Of a DNA stretch of 46,216 nt, positions 1-7,513 are shown in pieces. Where the stretch lies: NCBI GenBank assembly GCA_050692195.1, contig JBOGVA010000016.1:1-46216 (forward strand). The letters run 5' to 3'. Made by a program: the position numbers and the translations under genes. How positions within the stretch are numbered: position 1 is the first letter of the stretch; each line of letters opens with the position of its first letter. The notes beneath the pieces were generated by a model. It worked only from the letters and a program-made list of their open reading frames with translations. It ran no database searches and had not been told where the DNA came from. The DNA comes from JBOGVA01 sp050692195 (lineage in GTDB: Bacteria; Actinomycetota; UBA4738).

Positions 1-19
1 GGGTTTCCCCCGCCCGCCT
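1..19 (-). terminator. 3' half of a GC hairpin, cut by the window edge
   Basis: The first bases (GTTT followed by a C/G-rich arm) match the loop and one arm of the hairpins at 668-690 and 1927-1958. The other arm would lie outside the window. It sits about 40 nt after the stop of the Cys-rich gene at 59-490, where a terminator is expected. Only half is visible, so this is by analogy. Confidence 0.4.
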
Positions 20-58
20 ACCTCTTCCGCTCCGGGTGCCGATCCAGCGATCCAGCGA

Positions 59-490
59 CTAGGTCGCTGCTGGCGGCTCGCCCGCTCTCGCGCCCGCGCC
101 GGCCGGCTGGCCACCGCCGCAACCCGCGTGACAGAGCGGCACGCAGATACCGTTGCAGCAGTCCAGCGTGCCCGTGGTGGTGCAGAACTCACCAGCCGGA
201 CAATCCGACGTGGAGTCGCACAGCGTGTACCCCTCGCACCCACCGCGGTCGAAGCAGCCACAGATCTGACCACCCTCCGCGGTCCCGGTACAAAAGCACC
301 TGGCGAGGCCGTTGCAGTTGAAATCGCCCCCGGCGCAGGAGTCCTGGCCCGGTTCGCAGGTTGGCGGGTACTGCGCGTACGCGGGGGTCCTGAGGCTGCT
401 CAGGATGGGAGCCGACCAGGCGATGGCCGTTCCGGCTCCGATGCGCTTGAGGGCCCCCCGCCTGGAGACACTGCTGTCACCGACGTCCAT
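59..490 (-). CDS. Tat-exported Cys-rich small protein (subfamily A)
   Basis: A 143-residue protein. The frame stays open upstream to 592, but the ATG at 490 has GGGGAGGAG upstream at good spacing and puts the leader at the N-terminus. Residues 9-40 form a twin-arginine signal (SRRGALKRIGAG, hydrophobic stretch, then SSLRTPAYAQ). The mature part of about 103 residues has 16 cysteines, including a CC pair and the pattern C-x(3)-S-D-C...CC...C...C shared with the proteins at 37096, 38772 and 39397; the tail is Gly/Ala/Pro-rich. Tat export implies folding, perhaps disulfide or cofactor acquisition, before secretion. It lies downstream of the HPr-kinase-like/lipoyl-like pair but is separated by a hairpin. 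Function unknown: it could be a modified peptide precursor, a wall-bound structural protein or an inhibitor-like knottin. Confidence 0.85.
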   Translation of the reverse strand: MDVGDSSVSRRGALKRIGAGTAIAWSAPILSSLRTPAYAQYPPTCEPGQDSCAGGDFNCNGLARCFCTGTAEGGQICGCFDRGGCEGYTLCDSTSDCPAGEFCTTTGTLDCCNGICVPLCHAGCGGGQPAGAGARAGEPPAAT

Positions 491-667
491 AGGCACTCCT
501 CCCCATCGACCTTCCAATCCCCGACCGTACGGCGCTTGGAGGATGGGGGCCTGCGTCGTTCGAGGGAGTTTTCCTGCCGCGAGATGCGCCATCTTTCCTA
601 CGGTCGGGCGGCTCGGGATCGTCTAAGTCGTTCAGCGATTCCTCAGCCGGGGTCTGACAACAAGAAT

Positions 668-690
668 GCGGGCGGGGTTTCCCCGCCCGC
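668..690 (-). terminator. Perfect GC hairpin between lipoyl-like gene and Cys-rich gene
   Basis: A 10-bp perfect stem (GCGGGCGGGG / CCCCGCCCGC) with a TTT loop, 27 nt past the stop of the lipoyl-like gene. There is no T-tract, as is common for terminators in high-GC actinobacteria. The following Cys-rich gene starts at 490, leaving room for its own promoter. Confidence 0.75.
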
Positions 691-717
691 CTCTTCACCC
701 AGATAGTCGTTGAGCTC

Positions 718-1026
718 CTAACTCTGTCCGTCGATCCTCCGCAGGAGGGCAAGCGGCGTTCCCGGCGCCACCCGCTGCCGATCCGTCACCAGCCATCCGA
801 TGAACACCGCTTGCAGGGGCGCCACAAGGGGAGTGTCGAGCCCACGCTCCCGGAGATGGCCGAGGAGCTCTCCGGGCTCGACCTCGACGCCGGACTTCAC
901 GATCTGCTCGTTCAGCCGGCCCCAATGTGGTGCCACAACGACCCATTCAGGGATCGAAACGAACTCCCCGAGAGGATCTCCAAGAGCCTCCGTCGGCCTG
1001 CTAGCGGACCCGTGCCGCATGTCCAT
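718..1026 (-). CDS. Small lipoyl/biotinyl-like barrel-sandwich domain protein
   Basis: 102 residues. Three nearby ATGs exist; the one at 1026 has AGGAG six bases upstream and overlaps the end of the HPr-kinase-like gene by 26 nt. From about residue 25 the sequence has the beat of a barrel-sandwich hybrid: VVVAP..GRLNEQIVKSGVEVEPGELLGHL, then PLVAPLQAVFIGWLVTDRQRVAPGTPLALL. The usual modified lysine (MKM or DKA) is absent, so covalent biotin or lipoate is unlikely. The half-repeat form recalls the C-terminal barrel of succinylglutamate desuccinylase/aspartoacylase-type proteins and HlyD hairpins. Its coupling to the kinase-like gene suggests they act together, perhaps as carrier or recognition domain. 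The fold call is fairly firm; the role is unknown. Confidence 0.65.
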   Translation of the reverse strand: MDMRHGSASRPTEALGDPLGEFVSIPEWVVVAPHWGRLNEQIVKSGVEVEPGELLGHLRERGLDTPLVAPLQAVFIGWLVTDRQRVAPGTPLALLRRIDGQS

Positions 1027-1903
1027 GGGAATCTCCTGCAGCGACATCGAGAACCAGCCGGACGGCGGCCTCAAGGTCGCCGATATGAAGCCGGAAGCAT
1101 TCGGCGCCCCTGACCACGCGTTCCAAGACGCCGAGGGCCGGACTCCCCAGTCGAGGGAAGTTGAAGGAGTTCCTCGCAAGGAGCACCAGCCCCTCTGCCG
1201 AGGTGATGGGCTCCAGGGCGGTGGGACGCCCCGAATCGTACCGAGGGGCGAGGACCCACCGGATCGGGCTTGGCCCGCCCAATGCCCCGGGGCGCAAATC
1301 TTCGGGGGTGAGGTGGTACCGGTACTGAAGGCTGAAGTCCCCGCGGCCCACGGGGAGCCGGGCTCGGAGGCCGGGAAGCGCGTCGACCGAGCCCTCGTCC
1401 AGGATCAACGGCCTGGGGAATGGGTGCACCAGCGAGGTGTGAGCGTCGATGAGCGCCGCCTCGTCGGTCAAGAAGTCGAAGCCGGCCTGCGTCAGAGCCG
1501 CCGTCAGGGTGGTCTTCCCGGAGTCTGGGGGGGCGGGGAGAAGAACCGTCCTCCCCTTCCAGGACGCCGCACCGGCATGGACGGCAAGATGCGCGGTTCG
1601 CTCGACCGCCTGGGCAGTGATTTCGGACAGCAGGCGGTCGATCAGGGAGCCAGGGTGAACGACCTCCTTGATCAGAGCATCATCCTCGAACAGTGAGTAC
1701 GGGAGGTCTCGGTCGGTGCGAACGAGCGAGTAGACGCGTTCGTTCGTCCCCTCCGCGCCGTTTCGGAACGGCGCCAGGATGCGGTCGAGGTACTCGCCTG
1801 CCTTGGGGACCGTTGTCCGGAATCGGAATCGGAATGAATCCGCATGGTAGCTCCGGTCAAAGACCCAGACGACAGGCCATGCTGGTGCCTTCTTGGAATC
1901 CAT
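1001..1903 (-). CDS. HPr kinase-related P-loop protein (HprK-like 1)
   Basis: 300 residues from the ATG at 1903; an upstream start at 1933 would lie inside the hairpin at 1927-1958. The C-terminal half resembles HPr kinase/phosphorylase: LAVHAG at about 106-111, P-loop APPDSGKT (124-131), DE pair (147-148), then a proline-rich HPFPRPL segment. The N-terminal half matches no known domain. The related protein at 37669 shares the layout. Such kinase-like proteins travel with PqqD and nucleotidyltransferase genes (HPr-rel-A type systems) and in lasso-peptide loci, where a phosphorylation or maturation role is proposed. It follows a Cys-rich gene with only a hairpin between, and overlaps the lipoyl-like gene downstream. 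It may phosphorylate a protein or peptide partner; the substrate is unknown. Confidence 0.8.
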   Translation of the reverse strand: MDSKKAPAWPVVWVFDRSYHADSFRFRFRTTVPKAGEYLDRILAPFRNGAEGTNERVYSLVRTDRDLPYSLFEDDALIKEVVHPGSLIDRLLSEITAQAVERTAHLAVHAGAASWKGRTVLLPAPPDSGKTTLTAALTQAGFDFLTDEAALIDAHTSLVHPFPRPLILDEGSVDALPGLRARLPVGRGDFSLQYRYHLTPEDLRPGALGGPSPIRWVLAPRYDSGRPTALEPITSAEGLVLLARNSFNFPRLGSPALGVLERVVRGAECFRLHIGDLEAAVRLVLDVAAGDSHGHAARVR

Positions 1904-1926
1904 CGATCTCGCTCTCACGGGAAAAG

Positions 1927-1958
1927 CGAACACCCGGGGGGTTTCCCCCGGGTGTTCG
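1927..1958 (-). terminator. Perfect 14-bp hairpin between a Cys-rich gene and HprK-like gene
   Basis: CGAACACCCGGGGG, loop GTTT, perfect complement. It lies 22 nt past the stop of the Cys-rich gene at 1981-2370 and ends 23 nt before the ATG of the HprK-like gene, leaving no room for a normal promoter. It may therefore be a partial terminator or RNA-stabilising stem that makes peptide mRNA outnumber kinase mRNA. Confidence 0.75.
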
Positions 1959-1980
1959 AACTATCAGGCTGTCCTGCCGC

Positions 1981-2370
1981 CTATGTGCAGAAGGTTCCGT
2001 TGGGGCCGGGATCCGTGTTGTCGTTGCACTCGCACCCGGTTCCGCTGCAGTACTCCGCGTCGTCGTAGGGGCCTCCCGGCGCGTTCCCCTGCGATCCGCG
2101 GTGCTTGCACCAATCCCGGCAACTGTCGGCGTTGATCTGGAAGCCCACGGTTCCGTCGCTCGTACAGAAGTCCTTGGTGGGGCTTTGCTTGGCGCCGCTC
2201 CAGCAGTAACAGGCGGCGCATTCCCCCGGGCTTCTCCCGCCTTGTGCGAACGCCGCCGGGGTGAGGCTCTGGATCGCCGGGGTCGCCCAGGCGAGGGTGC
2301 CAGCTACGACAGCTCCCCGCCGAAGGAGTTCCCGGCGCGATATTCCAAGTTCTTTGTTCACAGCGTCCAT
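1981..2370 (-). CDS. Tat-exported Cys-rich small protein (subfamily B)
   Basis: 129 residues; the ATG at 2370 has CGGAGGG about eight bases upstream. Residues 11-43 are a twin-arginine leader (SRRELLRRGAVVAG...TPAAFAQ). The mature part of 86 residues has 10 cysteines, including C-x2-C-Y-C, C-x3-C and C-x4-C-E-C, and ends in Cys-Thr. The leader form TLAWATPAIQSL is shared with the protein at 40968 rather than with the four subfamily A proteins. It is directly upstream of the HprK-like gene, separated by the 1927-1958 hairpin. The product is probably exported folded and disulfide-rich. Function unknown. Confidence 0.82.
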   Translation of the reverse strand: MDAVNKELGISRRELLRRGAVVAGTLAWATPAIQSLTPAAFAQGGRSPGECAACYCWSGAKQSPTKDFCTSDGTVGFQINADSCRDWCKHRGSQGNAPGGPYDDAEYCSGTGCECNDNTDPGPNGTFCT

Positions 2371-2427
2371 TTTCGGCCCTCCGAAAGGCCCTTACCTCAG
2401 GCAGACTAGGCGACCCGGGGCGGGGCC

Positions 2428-3672
2428 TCATCCTCCGTCTGCGGTAGGTTCCTTACTTCCTTCCCGCTGACTTTTCTGCTGCATCCTCCCGAGCCTGGGG
2501 GCCGCCTCCTGGATCCTGTCGAGTGCGCCCGCGACCCGGAATACCTCCGAATCTGACATTTCGGACCAGAGTGGCAGGGTGAGCGCTCTGGCTGCCGCCT
2601 CCTCGGTGACGCGCAGCCGCCCGTTCGTCCCGTTGAGATGGCTGTAGGCCCGCATGGCGTGCACGGGCGGGGAATAGTAGCGACGGGTCTCGATCCCTTC
2701 TGCGGCGAGGGCCCTCCCGGCCGCCGAGGCATCGAGGCCGAACGCCTCTGGTTCGATCAAGATCGAGAAGTCCTTGTAGGTGCTCCGGTCTCCGTCGGCC
2801 ACCTGCGGGAAGGAGACTCCCGGGATCTCGGCCAGACGCCGCCGATACGACTCTGCCAGGACGTTCCGGCGATGGACCCGCTCTTCCAGTCCCTCCAGCG
2901 AACGCAGGGCCAGCGCGGCATGGAGCTCCGACATCCGGGCGTTCAGACCGACGAACAGACAGTCGTAGTCGCCCGGGTTCCCATAGTCGCGGCCGATCCG
3001 GCAGCGGTCCGCGAGCAGATCGTCGTTCGTCGCGATGATCCCCCCCTCTCCGGCGACCAGCAGCTTCGTGGGAGAAAGGCTGAACACCTCGGCGTCTCCG
3101 AACCCCCCGACCGGCGAGCCCCCACGGTGGGAACCGAAGGCATGGGCGGCGTCGAAGAAGAGGCGGATCCCGTGTTCCCGGGCCAGAGCGGCCAATCCCT
3201 CGACGTCGCACGGAGTCCCGAAGATATGCGTCGCCAGGATGGCAGAGGTCCTGACTCCAAGGACCCTTCCGGCGGCTTCCGGGTCGAGGGTGAGCGTCGA
3301 TGGATCGATGTCGGCGAACACGGGCCGGAGCCCGTTCCATGCGACCGCGTGAACCGTGGCCGCAAACGTGAACGAGGGCACGATCACGTCGCCAGACAGG
3401 TCCGCGGCACGGAGCAGCAGCATCAACCCAGATGTGCAGGAGGCGACGGCGACACAATGGCGGACCCCAAGGTACTCGGCGGCCCGGCGCTCGAGCTCAC
3501 GCACGAACGACCCGTTGGTCAGCGTGCGACTCTCCAGGATCGTCCTGAGATCCTGTGTCAACCCCTCGATGTCGGGCACGCTGGGACGGACCAGCGGGAC
3601 GCCTTCTGGGAACGCCGGCGGACCCCCCAGCATGGCCGGAAGGTCCGAAGGCAACCTGAGTGTCTGCGCCAT
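2428..3672 (-). CDS. DegT/DnrJ/EryC1-type sugar aminotransferase
   Basis: 414 residues. The ATG at 3672 lies 2 nt after the stop of the epimerase, with AGGAG inside that gene's end. It is a PLP-dependent fold-I aminotransferase of the nucleotide-sugar family: FDAAHAFGS with Asp174, SLSPTK with the Schiff-base Lys203, then GEGG. Such enzymes transaminate a keto-sugar nucleotide (for example UDP-4-keto-6-deoxy sugars) to an amino sugar. The partner is probably the CapD-like dehydratase at 32120 or the adjacent epimerase. It is the last gene of the polysaccharide run on the minus strand. The family call is firm; the substrate is not predictable here. Confidence 0.9.
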   Translation of the reverse strand: MAQTLRLPSDLPAMLGGPPAFPEGVPLVRPSVPDIEGLTQDLRTILESRTLTNGSFVRELERRAAEYLGVRHCVAVASCTSGLMLLLRAADLSGDVIVPSFTFAATVHAVAWNGLRPVFADIDPSTLTLDPEAAGRVLGVRTSAILATHIFGTPCDVEGLAALAREHGIRLFFDAAHAFGSHRGGSPVGGFGDAEVFSLSPTKLLVAGEGGIIATNDDLLADRCRIGRDYGNPGDYDCLFVGLNARMSELHAALALRSLEGLEERVHRRNVLAESYRRRLAEIPGVSFPQVADGDRSTYKDFSILIEPEAFGLDASAAGRALAAEGIETRRYYSPPVHAMRAYSHLNGTNGRLRVTEEAAARALTLPLWSEMSDSEVFRVAGALDRIQEAAPRLGRMQQKSQREGSKEPTADGG

Positions 3673-3674
3673 CC

Positions 3675-4655
3675 TCAGTACTCCTCTCTCGAGGGACTCC
3701 CCGTGACGGCTGGAGCACGGTGAGCCTGCCCCGCAAACCACTTCACGGTGAGGTCCAAGCCCGTCCGGAGATCCACCAACGGCCGGTATCCGATCAGCCG
3801 CTCCGCCTTTTCCACGGTGGCCAGAGAGTGACGAACATCTCCGGGTCGGGACGGGCGATATGTGGGCTGTTGGGTCGCATCCAGGGCGGCGTTGAGGGCC
3901 TCCACGAGGTCGAGGAGCGTGATCCGGCTCCCGCAGGCCACGTTGACTACCTCACCGGCGGCGTCCCGTCCCGCCGAGGCTGCCAGGACGCAGCCGTGCA
4001 CAGCATTGGCCACGTAGGTGAAGTCCCGGCTCTGGCGCCCGTCGCCGAAGATCTCGGGGGGCTCCCCGGCGAGGATGCGCCCGATGAACCTGGGAATGAC
4101 GGCCGCGTACTCCGAAGTCGGATCCTGCCTGGGCCCGAAGACGTTGAAGAAGCGTAGGGAGACGGTCTCGATGCCGTAGACCCGGGTGAACGCCCGGCAG
4201 TACACCTCCCCCCCCAGCTTCGAAGCGGCGTAGGGAGACAGCGGCATCGCCGGCATGTCCTCGTGCTTGGGAAGGGTCGGAGAGTCTCCGTAGACCGATG
4301 AGGACGAGGCGTAGACGACTCGCCGGATACCCTCGTCGCGGGCTGCAACCAGCACGGTCAGCGTTCCGTCGACGTTGACCGAGTTCACCGTGACCGGATC
4401 GGCTACGGACCGAGCCACCGTCGGCAGCGCCGCGAGATGGTACACGACCTCCACGTCGCGGACCGCCCGGCGGACCGCCGCCTCATCGCGGACGTCGCCG
4501 ACCAGCAACTCGATCTGGCTCTCCAGACCGAGGAGATTCGCCGTGGAACCCGTCGAAAGGTCGTCCAACACCCGCACGCGATCCCCCCCCGCGGCGAGGC
4601 TCCGGACGAGGTTCGAGCCGATGAACCCGGCACCTCCGGTGACCAAAACGCGCAT
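3675..4655 (-). CDS. NAD-dependent sugar epimerase (UDP-GlcNAc/GlcA 4-epimerase-like)
   Basis: 326 residues from the ATG at 4655, preceded by GGGAGAGGAG. It is an extended short-chain dehydrogenase: GGAGFIGSN at residues 8-16, Ser-rich YASSSSVYG, and catalytic YAASK. The segment NVFGPRQDP..EYAAVIPRFI and GDGRQSRDFTYV is typical of WbpP/TviC-like UDP-N-acetylhexosamine 4-epimerases and related UDP-sugar epimerases or decarboxylases. It supplies a nucleotide sugar for the polysaccharide. It ends 2 nt before the aminotransferase start. Precise substrate is uncertain. Confidence 0.9.
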   Translation of the reverse strand: MRVLVTGGAGFIGSNLVRSLAAGGDRVRVLDDLSTGSTANLLGLESQIELLVGDVRDEAAVRRAVRDVEVVYHLAALPTVARSVADPVTVNSVNVDGTLTVLVAARDEGIRRVVYASSSSVYGDSPTLPKHEDMPAMPLSPYAASKLGGEVYCRAFTRVYGIETVSLRFFNVFGPRQDPTSEYAAVIPRFIGRILAGEPPEIFGDGRQSRDFTYVANAVHGCVLAASAGRDAAGEVVNVACGSRITLLDLVEALNAALDATQQPTYRPSRPGDVRHSLATVEKAERLIGYRPLVDLRTGLDLTVKWFAGQAHRAPAVTGSPSREEY

Positions 4656-4760
4656 CTTCTCCTCTCCCATCTGAAGCGTGGACGAATCGGCGACGGCGCC
4701 CATCACACGGACGCCGCAGACTTGCTACGCCGGACGTCGTAGGGTCCCGCGGGCCGCACC

Positions 4761-5726
4761 CTAGACGCCCGAGGTCCGGCGGGGCGCCTGTGACAGCCAG
4801 GCGCCGTAGACGAGCCCACCGAGGGCCATCGCCCCGACGGCCGGAGCGGCGATGGATACCGGCAGTCGGCTCACGAGCACGCCGCCCGCGGCAGCCAGCG
4901 CTCCCAGGCCCCAGAAGAACAGGGTGACCGCTCCGCGGTTCCCCCCCAGCGCGAGCACGTCGTAGGAATGGAGGCGGTCCCCGGCCCCCAGGGGCCGGGC
5001 GGACCGCCACCGCCGGGCCACGGTGAGGGTGAGCTCGATCACGAATACCCCCAGGCAGGTCCCCGCGGCCAGGGCACCGCTCCAACCATCCGCGCTGATC
5101 CGAGCGAACAGGATGGCAAGCGTCGCACCCACCGCGTAGGCACCGCCGTTGCCCAGGAATATGCGGGCCGGGGGGCGGTTCCAGATCAAGAATCCGGCCA
5201 GCCCGCCGGCGAGGGCTGCCCCGAGGGCGACGCCGACCGGATCCCCTGCCAGAGAAGAGATCACCGCCATGCCGACGGCGGCGACGGCCGCCACGCCCCC
5301 GGCAAGTCCGTCTTGCCCGTCCATGATGTTGACCGCGTTGGCGCAGGCCATCGTGAGGAGCACCGTCCCGATCGCGCCGAGCGCTCCGAACGGAACCAGC
5401 CGGACGCCTCCCACGGCCAGCACCACCCCTGCCGCGGCCAGGACGCCGGCCCGGAACCAGGGAGGGCGGGGACGCACGTCATCGGCAAGGCCCACAGCAA
5501 GGGCGGCCGCCACGGCGATGGTTTCGGCTACGGGAAGCGGCCGACCGAACACCGCGAGAGTGCCCATGGTCGATGCGATCACCGCGACTCCACCCAGGAG
5601 CGGGACCGGCGATCCGTGGATCTTCAGGTCGTCGCCGGGACGGTCCACCACCCCGAGGGCGAGGCCTGCCCATCGGGCCAGAGGAGTCCACACCAGTGAA
5701 CCAGCGAGTGCTAGGAGGAAGGGCAT
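4761..5726 (-). CDS. WecA/MraY-type polyprenyl-phosphate sugar-1-phosphate transferase
   Basis: 321 residues, about nine to ten hydrophobic helices. Family landmarks: KIHGSPVPLLGG near residue 40, GLADD, NAVNIMDGQDGLAGG, ARIFLGNGGAYAVG and GDRLHSYDV. It should start repeat-unit synthesis by transferring a sugar-1-phosphate to undecaprenyl phosphate at the inner membrane face. Odd point: the usual FxGDxGS reads FLGNGGA, with Asn where the conserved Asp is expected (see findings). The start overlaps the end of the GT4-GNAT gene by 16 nt. Family is firm; activity with the changed motif is open. Confidence 0.85.
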   Translation of the reverse strand: MPFLLALAGSLVWTPLARWAGLALGVVDRPGDDLKIHGSPVPLLGGVAVIASTMGTLAVFGRPLPVAETIAVAAALAVGLADDVRPRPPWFRAGVLAAAGVVLAVGGVRLVPFGALGAIGTVLLTMACANAVNIMDGQDGLAGGVAAVAAVGMAVISSLAGDPVGVALGAALAGGLAGFLIWNRPPARIFLGNGGAYAVGATLAILFARISADGWSGALAAGTCLGVFVIELTLTVARRWRSARPLGAGDRLHSYDVLALGGNRGAVTLFFWGLGALAAAGGVLVSRLPVSIAAPAVGAMALGGLVYGAWLSQAPRRTSGV

Positions 5727-7513
5727 CGGGTGACCAAGACGTTGCTGAGCTGGCCATGATGGACGGCGATCCGTCGCGCCGGCCGGAAGCCGACCTTGGC
5801 GTAGAACCTGTTGGCCGCGTCGTTGTTCGCCCCCACCACCACACGCACTTCCGACACTCCCTGCCTTGCCAGCTGATTCAGCACCTCTTCCGCCAGGGCG
5901 CTCCCCACCCCGCCGGCGCGGGCGTGCTCGCTGACCGCGATGGAGAGCAGTTCTGCCTCCGGTAGGCCGTGCATGCCATTCGGATATCCAGCGGTCTCGC
6001 GGGCTCGCCGGAGAATGGAGAGACGGAGCAGTCGGGGCGCCGCCGCCATGGCGGCAGCGACACCGTGCCTGATGTAGAAGCGCTTGTAGAAGGTCCTGAC
6101 GGAAGGGACCGCCGCCGCGAAGCCGACCACCCCCTGCCGGTCCTCCGCCACCAGAGCAACCGCTTCTGGGTCCTGGGCCAGCGCGCGGTACAGAAGCGCA
6201 ACGAACCGGTCGCCGAGAGAAGGGAGGAATCCGGTCGGGAGGGCTTCCCGGTGCAGACGGGCCAGATCCCGGGCGTCCTCTGCTCGGGCCGGGCGCATCC
6301 GAACCTGCTCCGTTCGTTCCTCGCCGGGGCCAGGGTGGGATCGAGTCGCTCCGAGGATGCGCTTTCGCTCGAGGAGCTCCCCATACACGTTCATCACGGT
6401 CTCAGCCACTCTCGCCTCGTCAAACCGCTCCACCGCCCGGGCCCGGGCGGCGGCGCCGAAGCAGCCTCGCAGGCGGTCATCAGCGATCAGGCGGGCGATG
6501 GCCGCGGCGAGCTGCCCCGGGTTCCGCGGAGGCACCAGGAACCCCTCGATCCCGTGGCGGACCACCTCCCGGCAGCCTCGGATATCCGTCAGGATGAGCG
6601 GCTTCCCCATGGCCGCTGCCTCGATGGCGGAACGTGGGAGGCCCTCACGCCACGAGGCCAGGACGAACACGTCCATCACGGCCAGGAGGTCCCGAACGTC
6701 CTCCCTCCACCCGGTGAACAGGACGTGCTTCCCCGCCCGGAGGATCTCCTCCTCCTCGATGGCGTCACCCTTCCCCGGATCGGCCTCCCCGAGAGCGAGG
6801 AACGTGACATCTGGATTGGCCGCGTGGAGGCTCTCGGCAGCTCGGAAGAATTCCCGATACCCCTTCTCTCTGACCATCCGCCCCACGGTGCCGACCACCG
6901 GGGCGTTCGCCGGGATACCCAGCCGGTGCCTCAGCGCGGCGGCCTGGTCGGCAGAGACGGCGCTCGGATCGAACCGGGCGAGATCGGTACCGTTTCCGAG
7001 CAACACGCTCTTTCCGGATGAGACCACGCCGACCCGCCGAGCCCAATCCAGATCCTCTTCACTCTGATAGAGCTCGATATCCGAGAACCGGGCGGCCAGG
7101 CGCTCCAGGGCGAGCACCGCCCAGCGCTTCCGCGTCGGGTCCTCCGCCGTCGCGTAGAAGCCGTGGACGGTGTTCACGACGCAGGGCACACCGGCCATGC
7201 GGGCCGCCACCCGACCGAGGATCCCGGGCTTCGGATTGTGCGTATGGACCAGGTCGAACCGTTCCCGACGGAAGATCCGCAGGAGCTCCCCAAACGCCCT
7301 GGCATCGGAAGCCGGATCCCAGGATCTGGTCGCTCGGTGCCAGGGAACGTGACGGATCCCCGCCTGCTCCAGTTGGGCGACCCATGGTCCCGGCGCGCTG
7401 ATGCCTGTCACCTCGAACCCTTCGGCGACTTGCCGGCGCATCTGTCCGAGCAGGAGGAACCGCAGCGTCAGGTCGACCGTGGTCACGTGGGCGATCCGGA
7501 TGGGCCGGGTCAT
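5711..7513 (-). CDS. GT4 glycosyltransferase fused to GNAT acetyltransferase
   Basis: 600 residues. The start is the second ATG of an ATGATGA junction with the deacetylase stop; GGAGG is five bases upstream of it. Residues 1-385 are a GT-B glycosyltransferase family 4 domain: N-terminal IAHVTT, HTHNPKPG near 91, GTVGRMVREKGY near 208, and the EGLPRSAIEA acceptor/donor motif at 290-299. A charged linker (386-404) leads to a GNAT domain (405-600) with an acetyl-CoA loop ARAGGVGSA at about 531 and NNDAANRFYAKVGF. One polypeptide may add a sugar and acetylate it or an aminosugar made by the DegT enzyme. The fusion is continuous, without frameshift signs. Confidence 0.88.
   Translation of the reverse strand: MTRPIRIAHVTTVDLTLRFLLLGQMRRQVAEGFEVTGISAPGPWVAQLEQAGIRHVPWHRATRSWDPASDARAFGELLRIFRRERFDLVHTHNPKPGILGRVAARMAGVPCVVNTVHGFYATAEDPTRKRWAVLALERLAARFSDIELYQSEEDLDWARRVGVVSSGKSVLLGNGTDLARFDPSAVSADQAAALRHRLGIPANAPVVGTVGRMVREKGYREFFRAAESLHAANPDVTFLALGEADPGKGDAIEEEEILRAGKHVLFTGWREDVRDLLAVMDVFVLASWREGLPRSAIEAAAMGKPLILTDIRGCREVVRHGIEGFLVPPRNPGQLAAAIARLIADDRLRGCFGAAARARAVERFDEARVAETVMNVYGELLERKRILGATRSHPGPGEERTEQVRMRPARAEDARDLARLHREALPTGFLPSLGDRFVALLYRALAQDPEAVALVAEDRQGVVGFAAAVPSVRTFYKRFYIRHGVAAAMAAAPRLLRLSILRRARETAGYPNGMHGLPEAELLSIAVSEHARAGGVGSALAEEVLNQLARQGVSEVRVVVGANNDAANRFYAKVGFRPARRIAVHHGQLSNVLVTRCPSS

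Noticed and set aside
4740..4763. TAGGGT/ACCCTA stem as terminator of the WecA-like gene
   Set aside because: Only six pairs at its base, overlaps the stop codon and lies inside an apparent operon.
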